A stretch of 20,489 bases of DNA from the NCBI GenBank assembly GCA_016840645.1, contig JAEORY010000019.1:1-20489 (forward strand). Direction: 5' to 3'. Both the position numbers and the translations under genes were made by a program. Source of the DNA: Candidatus Borrarchaeota archaeon. Lineage in GTDB: Archaea > Asgardarchaeota > Sifarchaeia > Borrarchaeales > Borrarchaeaceae. Under the pieces are notes generated by a model. That model worked only from the letters and a program-made list of their open reading frames with translations. It did no database searches and was not told the origin of the DNA. Shown here piece after piece: positions 7,743 to 13,874 of this stretch. The first letter of the stretch is position 1; each line of letters starts with the position of its first letter.

Positions 7743-7785
7743 TCCCCCCAACAAGTTGAGGGGTCTTCTTGCGGAGAAATGATAA
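7743..7785 (-). repeat. Right copy of the 43-base inverted repeat
   Basis: Read on the minus strand it matches 6001-6043 at 39 of 43 positions. Two of the four differences (C to T) fall in the hairpin region, one of them turning a C-G pair into U-G, so the stem is preserved. It lies 33 bases past the acetamidase terminator and points toward that gene. No tnpB remnant follows it in its own direction, so it is either a stranded element end or one end of a unit spanning the gene. Confidence 0.7.
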
Positions 7786-7829
7786 AATCCTGAGAGTTCT
7801 GGAGCATTTAAAGACTTTGAGACACTAAA

Positions 7830-7981
7830 TTATAGTGAGCTACCTCGTGCTAAAGCCTCGAGGCTTCCTGCTTCTACGACAGACTCGATCCCCTGGCGGG
7901 TTACGGAGGTCTTATCTCCACAGGCTTAACATCCCTACGCCCCGTAGGTACGTCTAACGATGGTGAGGCAATCGGAGTATG
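7830..7981 (-). pseudogene. tnpB: Frameshifted tnpB C-terminal relic
   Basis: On the minus strand, one frame reads SLDVPTGRRDVKPVEIRPP and hits TAA near 7903. Shifting by one base there restores an open frame, SVTRQGIESVVEAGS and then LEALARGSSL, ending at TAA 7830-7832. The KPVE...VVEAGS order is characteristic of the C-terminal tail of IS200/IS605 OrfB (TnpB) proteins. The catalytic RuvC-like part and the zinc finger are missing. The last codons overlap a palindrome (AAGCCTCGAGGCTT) and GTAGCTCAC, the kind of right end that closes an omega RNA. I am fairly confident this is a tnpB-derived remnant. Whether it is still transcribed cannot be judged. Confidence 0.65.
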
Positions 7982-8102
7982 CACCTTGTGTGCAAGTGTG
8001 CGTATGATCCCTCCAATTGTTATTGATACCTTCCTCATTCCACCTATATAACGTGAGGGAGACCCCTCGATGCAGGTGATGAACGTGAACACCCACTACC
8101 GC

Positions 8103-8140
8103 CATTCATCACCACGCTGAAGCGGTGGTGCTTTCTTGCT
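8103..8140 (-). repeat. Left-end hairpin of the relic tnpB element
   Basis: On the minus strand GCAAGAAAG is followed by a hairpin, then GATGAATGGC. The stem (8110-8130) pairs CACCAC with GTGGTG and GCT with AGC, with a one-base bulge and a GA loop. The layout copies the hairpins at 6001 and 7743. Together with the relic tail at 7830-7981 it defines a roughly 300-base internally deleted element in minus orientation. Confidence 0.5.
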
Positions 8141-8194
8141 TAGCTACTCGTAAAAAAGAAGTTTATGAAGAAAGTAAGTCTTTCTTGATTTGTT

Positions 8195-8647
8195 TCATTC
8201 GATTTTAACTTCGTAAGTGGTAGTACACACTCCAACAGTTTCTGGAGGTTTATCTGTTTTTAACCATTTGAATGTTTTCATTTTGCCTTCAACGTTCTTT
8301 AACGCGCCACGAACTAATCCGCCTAGCGGACAAACTGCTTTTTCGCTCGTCTCTATTTTGTATTGTGTATTCGCTGGGCAGAATTTACAACCTTCTATAC
8401 TAATCGACAAGGTGTCTTTGTTATAATCTACAAAAACCACCTCTACCATTTTGAGATAGTTTTTCAAGAAATCAGCAAATAGCAAAGAAAATTCATCCAT
8501 GTCCTTGATTTTTACACCTTTGCCTCCAAATCGTTCGCCAACTTTTCTGCATGCACTGTTCAACTCTCTTTGTGGATCCTTAAGAGAAAATAACAATGCA
8601 TATTGATATTCCTGTAAAAGGGGTTCAGCAAATTCTATTTTTTGCAT
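8195..8647 (-). CDS. V4R-like cysteine-containing protein, copy 1
   Basis: A 150-residue soluble protein, about 63% identical to the product of 9122-9577. An alpha-helical N-terminal half (LLQEYQYALLFSLKDP..., GERFGG) leads into a C-terminal part with conserved cysteines: GCKFCP (Cys87, Cys90), CPLGGLVRGAL (Cys106) and VGVCTTTYEV (Cys141). The C-x-x-C, then C-x-x-G-x-x-x-G, then G-x-C order resembles the V4R (4-vinyl-reductase) small-molecule-binding domain, where cysteines bind zinc. The match is a judgement from layout, not a proven homology. The ATG at 8647 has a near-perfect AGGTGATT ribosome binding site. A TATA box lies near 8706-8714. It could be a ligand-sensing or hydrocarbon-binding protein. 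No enzyme neighbour indicates a pathway. Confidence 0.8.
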   Translation of the reverse strand: MQKIEFAEPLLQEYQYALLFSLKDPQRELNSACRKVGERFGGKGVKIKDMDEFSLLFADFLKNYLKMVEVVFVDYNKDTLSISIEGCKFCPANTQYKIETSEKAVCPLGGLVRGALKNVEGKMKTFKWLKTDKPPETVGVCTTTYEVKIE

Positions 8648-9121
8648 AGTAGAATCACCTGCATTACTATTTTATTGAAATCAATCATCTACGTGGTGTA
8701 AATACTATTATACTTTTACTATCATAAAAACATATTATGAGGGACATAAATAACTCGAAAAAATGGTTATGTGAAGTCCTCAGGCCAAGTAAACGAGTGT
8801 TTCTATATAAATTTAACGTATATTACACAAGCGTCCAGTAATTTGAGTATTGGTAATAATCGATCATTAAGAATACTACTAATAATAAGAATTGGTAATA
8901 GTTTCAAAAAAAAAGATTGACATTTTTGCTAGAAAAAGAGAGTCTTAACTTTAAGTGAATTAGCGAGATAAAAGAAAAACGTTAGCACTCCCATTTTTTT
9001 ATAGAATAGTTTTTAATTATCGAAAATTAACTTTTAAGAAATATTAATTCTTATCAGGCATTCTTAGAAGTAGAAAAAATAAAAAAGAAATGTAAGTAAG
9101 CAAAATTAGCTTCAAAATGCA
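8648..9121. other. Intergenic region between the two paralogues
   Basis: No gene was found. On the minus strand it holds a TATA-like AAGTATAATA (complement of 8705-8714) for the gene starting at 8647, and a T-rich run (complement of about 9070-9090) that can terminate the upstream paralogue. A 10-base direct repeat, ATTGGTAATA, occurs at 8849-8858 and 8891-8900, 42 bases apart. The rest is plain AT-rich DNA. Confidence 0.5.
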
Positions 9122-9577
9122 CTATTCAATAACGATTTCATAACTCGTAGTACAAATCCCAATAGTTCCTGGAGGTTTTTCTGTGGCTTTCCAGCGAAAT
9201 AACTTTATTTTCCCATCAACATTTTTGAGAGCCCCTCGAAGTAGCCCTCCTAGGGGGCATACTGCACCCTGCTTCTTTTCAATTTTAAATTTAGTGTTCG
9301 CTGGACAGAATTTACATCCTTCTATATCAATTGTTAATACATGATTTTCATACTTCACAGAAACGCCATCTGCTATATTGAGATAATCTTTTAGGAAGTC
9401 TTGAAAATAACTAGCAAACTCATCTAAAGATGAAACTGGAGTAAGGCGACCTCCAAACCGTTCACCAATAACGCTGCATGCTTTATTTAATTCTCTTTTG
9501 GGATCTTTAAGGGAACATAAGAGTGCGAATTGAAATTCCTGTAATAATGGTTCACTATCAAATTCAATCTTTTGCAT
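9122..9577 (-). CDS. V4R-like cysteine-containing protein, copy 2
   Basis: A 151-residue paralogue of the 8195-8647 product. The strongest conservation is IEGCKFCPANT (Cys88, Cys91), AVCPLGGL (Cys107), RGALKNV and IGICTT (Cys142). The middle segment, about residues 44-80, is much less conserved and may shape ligand specificity. The ATG at 9577 is chosen because the paralogue begins with the same MQKIEF and GTGGTAATC lies just before it. An in-frame upstream start at 9628 has no counterpart in the paralogue. The copies are separated by 474 bases with separate promoter signals, so this is an older tandem duplication rather than an operon. Function as for copy 1: V4R-like, unproven. Confidence 0.8.
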   Translation of the reverse strand: MQKIEFDSEPLLQEFQFALLCSLKDPKRELNKACSVIGERFGGRLTPVSSLDEFASYFQDFLKDYLNIADGVSVKYENHVLTIDIEGCKFCPANTKFKIEKKQGAVCPLGGLLRGALKNVDGKIKLFRWKATEKPPGTIGICTTSYEIVIE

Positions 9578-9734
9578 GTGATTACCACTTTTTTCGTAAA
9601 TAATGCGATCATCAAAATTGAGCAACAATTTAATGTTTCAATTTAGATATAAACATGATGTTATGGACATATTGGCATGTATCCATGTTCTATCCTTTAA
9701 AAAAATGTATTCTTGCGTATTGAATAAGAAAATG

Positions 9735-9763
9735 CTAGTAGATTCATTTTTTGAATCTACTAG
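9735..9763 (-). terminator. Perfect 12-base hairpin terminator of the longin/membrane operon
   Basis: CTAGTAGATTCA (9735-9746) pairs perfectly with TGAATCTACTAG (9752-9763) around TTTTT. It lies 18 bases after the stop of the minus-strand membrane protein gene and is followed on that strand by CATTTTCTTATTC. A 12-base perfect stem is unusually strong for archaeal termination, so an extra role such as RNA stability or a protein-binding dyad is possible. Confidence 0.6.
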
Positions 9764-9781
9764 GTCTTCAAACTATTGCCA

Positions 9782-10117
9782 TTACTCTTTAGCGGATTTT
9801 AGAATGAGTTTATATGTTCTATAACTTAGCTGGATGACGACCAGCACAAATATGGCACCAAACAAGTACACAAATGACTGCATGAAGCTTTGAACGAGAA
9901 GATTTTCTGTGAGAAGTGCCCAAATATTGACTGCATACCCAATCGCGAAAAACCCGATCAAAATTCCTATTATCATCCAATCTTTACGCATTTTTGCCTG
10001 TGGAAAGAGGCTTAAAATTTTTCTAACAACTAGTAAACAATAAAGGAACAAAATCAGTCCTAATACTGAAAATGTTGTACCCAATAATACCGTAGAAATT
10101 ACCTGTATTCTAATCAA
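9782..10117 (-). CDS. Small membrane protein with three predicted helices
   Basis: A 111-residue hydrophobic protein of unknown family. Three membrane segments are visible: about 8-32 (ISTVLLGTTFSVLGLILFLY), about 47-69 (WMIIGILIGFFAIGYAVNIWALL) and about 77-97 (SFMQSFVYLFGAIFVLVVIQL). A basic cytoplasmic loop, KILSLFPQAKMRKD, lies between the first two. The ATG at 10117 has AAGGAG upstream and lies 11 bases after the stop of the longin-like gene, so they form an operon. It may anchor its soluble partner at the membrane (inference from the pairing only). Confidence 0.75.
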   Translation of the reverse strand: MIRIQVISTVLLGTTFSVLGLILFLYCLLVVRKILSLFPQAKMRKDWMIIGILIGFFAIGYAVNIWALLTENLLVQSFMQSFVYLFGAIFVLVVIQLSYRTYKLILKSAKE

Positions 10118-10128
10118 CTCCTTATAAT

Positions 10129-10584
10129 TTATAGTTCATCTAGTATCTTTTTGCTGTTAATTTTGATTCCAAAAAGTTGTGTAAGAAGCTCTTGGCTTGA
10201 TATTTTTGGCTTCTCATTTGGTAATATCTCTAACAATTCATTTTCAAATGTATTAAAAATCGAAACATCGCCAGAGAATCCCTTGAGTGATCCAAATTTC
10301 TCTAAAAATCTATTTCTTATTAAAAAGATAGATTCCTTTATATTTTCGGTAACTTGCTTTTTATTCGTTCTAATGGCAACAGATATATTATCATCTTTTA
10401 AAAAAAGATATTGTCTGTCCTCAAGTCTGATTGCTTCCAAATTACTGCTAAGAACCATTTCGGCGAATTGTTGAATTGCTAAAAGGAGGTTAGTTACAAA
10501 ATTGGTATCACATTTCTCATCCGTGTAATTATTGTAAAATAGAATTATGCCGTGTGGGTTCATTATGATAAGTTCATCAATCAA
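10129..10584 (-). CDS. Longin-like domain protein
   Basis: A 151-residue soluble protein. The N-terminus IDELIIMNPHGIILFYNNY reads as two strands of a profilin/longin-like sheet. Next come a long helix (FVTNLLLAIQQFAEMVL), further strands (LEDRQYLFLKDDNISVAI), a helix and a final FSGDVSIFNTFENELLEIL motif. This order (sensing strands, helix, three strands, long helix) resembles longin or roadblock-type small-GTPase partners that are abundant in Asgard archaea. It is a fold-level guess and no catalytic residues are seen. The TTG at 10584 has GGGGATC four bases upstream, matching the archaeal anti-Shine-Dalgarno. An in-frame ATG seven codons later has no such element. It is first in an operon with the membrane protein at 9782-10117. 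Confidence 0.7.
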   Translation of the reverse strand: MIDELIIMNPHGIILFYNNYTDEKCDTNFVTNLLLAIQQFAEMVLSSNLEAIRLEDRQYLFLKDDNISVAIRTNKKQVTENIKESIFLIRNRFLEKFGSLKGFSGDVSIFNTFENELLEILPNEKPKISSQELLTQLFGIKINSKKILDEL

Positions 10585-10748
10585 AAGAGATCCCCTTTCC
10601 GGTAAGTCAGCGTGCGATATAGTTGTTTTTAATACTTTTGAGTTCCTTTGCTAGGTGAATTATACAATCAATCAATAAATACATAAATTTTCTCACAAAA
10701 TAATGTACAAGTTTGAATCATTTCAAATTTGTATATGTGGCACAAAAG

Positions 10749-11195
10749 ATGAACAAAGAAATGAAGAAAATATATGATCAAGCTGTGCTGTTTCATGGCC
10801 ACCCTGGTGTTTTCTTGGCCATAGGTATTCGCATGGGTCTCTTAGCCCTGAAATATTTAGATTCCAAAGGACATTTCGAGCTCGAAGCCTTCATTCAAAC
10901 ACGAGAGAGACCTCCCTATAGATGCCTACTTGATGGGATCCAATTTTCAACAGGGTGTACCATTGGAAAAGGAAATCTTAAAATAAAATTCTCTGATAAT
11001 GGAGATATTTTTGGTCTTTTTAAGACACAATCTGGTAAAAAATTAGAAATTAAGGTTCTATCAGCATTTTTAGAGCATAAAAAGAAGCAAATTAAGGGTA
11101 TGGATCGATTTAAGATGGACGATGTTGTGAAACAAGTTTTACAAATGGATGAAAAAGAAATATTTCGGGTCTTTACTCCTAAGAGTCGGTCTTAA
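10749..11195 (+). CDS. FmdE-family protein
   Basis: A 148-residue protein of the FmdE family, named after formylmethanofuran dehydrogenase subunit E, although most members are uncharacterised. The diagnostic metal-site motifs are FHGHPG (about 15-20), the IGIRMG helix start, and DGIQFSTGCTIGKGNL, where the family consensus is DAIQ-x-x-TGCT-x-GKGNL. The C-terminal zinc finger of longer FmdE proteins is absent, so this is the short, core-only form. No other formylmethanofuran dehydrogenase subunits are nearby, so a role in methanofuran chemistry cannot be inferred. I chose the ATG at 10749. An in-frame TTG at 10713 would add 12 residues, and neither has a clear ribosome binding site. The gene is transcribed divergently from the longin operon. 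Confidence 0.85.
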   Translation: MNKEMKKIYDQAVLFHGHPGVFLAIGIRMGLLALKYLDSKGHFELEAFIQTRERPPYRCLLDGIQFSTGCTIGKGNLKIKFSDNGDIFGLFKTQSGKKLEIKVLSAFLEHKKKQIKGMDRFKMDDVVKQVLQMDEKEIFRVFTPKSRS

Positions 11196-11279
11196 CGGAA
11201 CTTTTATATTTCCTTTTGATTCTAATGATCGGAGAGAGCTGGCTAAAATTAATGACTCAACCCGTTAAATGGTGATCTA

Positions 11280-12731
11280 TTGGATAACCAAAGTGAATGG
11301 CTCATAAAGATACGTTCCCTTAAAGAGTTAAATTCTATCAAACTGTTTCTTGGAACATTTTTAATCTACCTATTCTGCAATAATGGAATTGGATGGAGTT
11401 CTGCAAGTGAAAGAACGAGATATGCCCAGATAATGGCATTAGTTCAAGATAATGTACTCTATATAGACCGATTTATTCCAACATTTCCTCATCCACAACT
11501 TTGGGATCTCAGTTTATCCCCTAATGGGCATTACTACCCTAATAAGCCACCTGGATTAACTTTTTTAGGATTACCCGTTTTGTTTGCTACCAATATACTA
11601 AATATTTCGTTTCCATGGGATGGATGGATTTTAATTTTATTATCTTGCTGTTTTACTTCCTTTGCCGTACTTATGGTATATTTAATGTGCAAAAACACTC
11701 TTGGAATGGACGAAAAGGTATCAATCATAACTAGTTTAATTTTTGCATTCGCCACATTTGCGTTCCCTCATTCGGTTACTCTATATTCTAATGTGTTTTC
11801 GCAATTTTTTGTAATCTTCTCAACTTACTTTCTCATTAACAAACAGCAAATTGAAAACACCATAGTACGCCTTTTTTTATCAGGAATGGGTATGGGTTTT
11901 CTTATTATACTGGATTATCCTAATCTACTTCTAATAGTCCCTATGCTCGTTTATTTATTGAGTAGCAAAAACTGGCGTCTTATATGGGTTTTTTTAATTC
12001 CTGTCGGTTTATTTGTAATAGTTTTAGCATGGTATCAATTTGTATGCTTTGGAAGCCCATTTGTAACAACATATACCTATGCAGTTACTCATAGTGATGT
12101 GTCAACAGGATTCAACAACCCGCTGCAACGAGGTCTGATAGGTCTTCTAATTACGCCACGAAGAGGTCTTTTTCTTTATTCACCAATATTACTCTTCAGC
12201 TTGTATGGTCTTGTTAAGATGGTGCAAAACAAATCTGAAAGAAAGGAGGCACTATTGTTCATTTCATTATTCCTGATTTTGCTTGTTTTCTTTGCATTAC
12301 AGAAATATTCAAGCGGCTGGATTTTTGGCTCAAGAAGACTTACCCCAGTGTTACCTCTCTTTGTATTGTTTACGGGCAAAGTATTGACACTACCAAAAGA
12401 CGAGGTATTTAGCTTTTTGCCATGGAATAACGCCAGAAGTTTTTTAGAAAGGCACGGAAATGTAGTTTTTTGGACTGTTTTCGGAATCCTGCTATCTATA
12501 AGTATCGGAATTAATACAATTGGCGCTATAACGGATGTACACCCAACAAATACTACTTATTTTGACCATAATATTGAACTTTTGCTTGCTGGCCAGATTT
12601 CTGGCTTTATTTGGAATTTTTCGCCGCTACTAGGATTCGCTATAATTCTTCCAGCAATAATACTAATTAGTTCTACATTGTATAAAGTCTATCAAAAACC
12701 CTTATCTACTTTGAATCTAAGATCTCCTTAG
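11280..12731 (+). CDS. GT-C type membrane glycosyltransferase (PMT/ArnT-like)
   Basis: A 483-residue integral membrane protein with about 11-12 hydrophobic segments. After the first helix, the outer loop carries SERTRYAQIMALVQDN and then the segment NGHYYPNKPPGLTFLGLPV. The G-x-x-Y-x-x-K-x-P-G pattern is typical of lipid-phosphate-sugar-dependent GT-C enzymes (PMT_2/ArnT-like), which transfer sugars from a polyprenyl carrier on the outer face. The glutamate in SASERTR may stand for the catalytic acidic residue. A further family-like segment is TPRRGLFLYSPILLF. The start is TTG at 11280, strongly supported by GGTGATC just upstream. The acceptor is unknown. The 3' end overlaps the convergent gene at 12706-13065 by 26 bases. 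Confidence 0.8.
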   Translation: MDNQSEWLIKIRSLKELNSIKLFLGTFLIYLFCNNGIGWSSASERTRYAQIMALVQDNVLYIDRFIPTFPHPQLWDLSLSPNGHYYPNKPPGLTFLGLPVLFATNILNISFPWDGWILILLSCCFTSFAVLMVYLMCKNTLGMDEKVSIITSLIFAFATFAFPHSVTLYSNVFSQFFVIFSTYFLINKQQIENTIVRLFLSGMGMGFLIILDYPNLLLIVPMLVYLLSSKNWRLIWVFLIPVGLFVIVLAWYQFVCFGSPFVTTYTYAVTHSDVSTGFNNPLQRGLIGLLITPRRGLFLYSPILLFSLYGLVKMVQNKSERKEALLFISLFLILLVFFALQKYSSGWIFGSRRLTPVLPLFVLFTGKVLTLPKDEVFSFLPWNNARSFLERHGNVVFWTVFGILLSISIGINTIGAITDVHPTNTTYFDHNIELLLAGQISGFIWNFSPLLGFAIILPAIILISSTLYKVYQKPLSTLNLRSP

Positions 12732-13065
12732 GGAAAATGTTTTGTTTCGATATTTCGACGATCGGAATTGATCTCCGGTTTGGATCTATTAGCAACTGGT
12801 TTGAAAAAGTAATGTTTCCAGACATTAAGTCATACACAACAAAGTTTTCATTGATTGCTTCAGGTAATTCGATATAGTAAAAAATCGTCTCCTTGAATCC
12901 TGGTTGGGATTGGAAATATATATGCCTTCCAGCAAAATCTATATGCAAAAGTAACGGCGCTCTAGAACTTACCATTGCTCTGATCATATTATCAAGATCT
13001 GAAAATTCAACATATTTAACATATTTCATTTTATCTTCGTTTTCATTAGAATTTTCTTCATCCAT
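12706..13065 (-). CDS. Hypothetical acidic-headed protein, 119 residues
   Basis: Not recognised. It starts with an acidic, disordered head (MDEENSNENEDK) followed by a compact alpha/beta segment (YVEFSDLDNMIRAMVSSRAP, LLLHIDFAGRHIYFQSQPGF, TIFYYIELPE, FVVYDLMSGNITFSN). No signal peptide, membrane helix or cysteine cluster is present. The ATG at 13065 has an excellent AAGGTGA ribosome binding site, which is the main reason to accept it. Its last 26 bases overlap the end of the convergent glycosyltransferase gene. It lies upstream in orientation of nothing obviously related; aIF1 is on the same strand 307 bases away. Confidence 0.7.
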   Translation of the reverse strand: MDEENSNENEDKMKYVKYVEFSDLDNMIRAMVSSRAPLLLHIDFAGRHIYFQSQPGFKETIFYYIELPEAINENFVVYDLMSGNITFSNQLLIDPNRRSIPIVEISKQNIFPKEILDSK

Positions 13066-13159
13066 TTATTTCACCTTTCATACTCTTAAACGATTGTTAC
13101 AGAAACTTGACATCCTTTTTCTTCATTAAAAAATAGTATACGGCTTGTTATTGCAAATT

Positions 13160-13310
13160 CTTCTATAAATACATACCTTATATGATCATGTCACGAGTTA
13201 AAAAAATTGATAAAAAAGGAGAATGGCGTAGTTGCACTACATTTAACTTGCTGATCCTTCACCAGCGTATATACTAAATTTCAGCTCATAGCGGATCAGT
13301 TTAATTTCAA
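13160..13310 (+). other. Candidate small RNA or leaderless micro-gene in the 13066-13372 gap
   Basis: TTCTATAAATAC (13161-13172) is TATA-like and lies about 20-25 bases before ATG codons at 13182 and 13188, the distance expected for a leaderless transcript. The frame from 13188 codes MSRVKKIDKKGEWRSCTTFN plus nine residues before TAA. The same stretch can fold: CTGATCC (13251-13257) pairs with GGATCAG (13293-13299), with a small GTAGT/ACTAC hairpin before it and a U-rich end after it. I cannot tell RNA from peptide, and both could be chance. Otherwise the gap holds only the leader of the gene starting at 13065. Confidence 0.25.
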
Positions 13311-13372
13311 ATATTGATATATATTTGAGCAAATACAGATTTCTTGATCTGAATGCAAAGAAGTCTCTAGAT

Positions 13373-13660
13373 CTATTTTCTGATGGTTATTTCCTCTGCA
13401 TTATAGCCCTCAGCTTCTAGAAGCTCTGGAAGATCATTACGCCAATCGCCTTGAAGTTCAATAATAAGTTCTTGATTAACTTCGGTTACTGTACCTCCGC
13501 AACCCAGCGTCTTTTTCAATTTTTTCGCTATTTGTTTGAGCTTATTTTTTGAAATTCCAAAACCAGAAAGGAGAGTGACCTTTTTCCCATATTTGCGTCT
13601 AACTATGCTAATTCTCAATGCCTGTTTTTCTTTATCTAATTCTGCTAGAATATCATCCAT
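13373..13660 (-). CDS. Translation initiation factor aIF1 (SUI1 family)
   Basis: A 95-residue SUI1/eIF1 homologue, which binds the small ribosomal subunit near the P site and guards start-codon fidelity. Family signatures are VRRKYGKKVTLLSGF (about 20-34), KKLKKTLGCGGTV (about 46-58, the basic loop contacting rRNA) and ELQGDWRNDLPELLEAEGY (about 68-86). The length suits archaeal aIF1 lacking an N-terminal zinc ribbon. The ATG at 13660 is the only in-frame start before a stop. A GGTGA lies about 17 bases upstream, farther than usual. A CCTTATAAGG palindrome at 13742-13751 may hold the TATA box. It stands alone, divergent from the methyltransferase gene. Confidence 0.93.
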   Translation of the reverse strand: MDDILAELDKEKQALRISIVRRKYGKKVTLLSGFGISKNKLKQIAKKLKKTLGCGGTVTEVNQELIIELQGDWRNDLPELLEAEGYNAEEITIRK

Positions 13661-13874
13661 TTCAAAAGCTATTTTCGTTCACCTTGTTTCTTAGTATCAA
13701 CCGCCTAAGGTCGAGTTTTGAAGTCATATTTCTATCTTTTGCCTTATAAGGTTAATCATTTACAAATATGAATCTACTCGCCAGTTAAGTTATAAGTCAA
13801 AATAAGGTTTAGTTATCAGTATAGATGTCAAAATAGCGTTTCTGTGATTCAAATCATATTTGTGATGGAAGACT

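Noticed and set aside
7901..8092. 63-codon minus-strand frame as an intact small gene
   Set aside because: Its C-terminal part is the first half of a frameshifted tnpB tail, its N-terminal part has no recognisable content, and no ribosome binding site precedes it.
9603..9824. 73-codon open frame on the plus strand
   Set aside because: No ribosome binding site, low-complexity composition, overlaps the start region of copy 2 and the terminator hairpin at 9735-9763.
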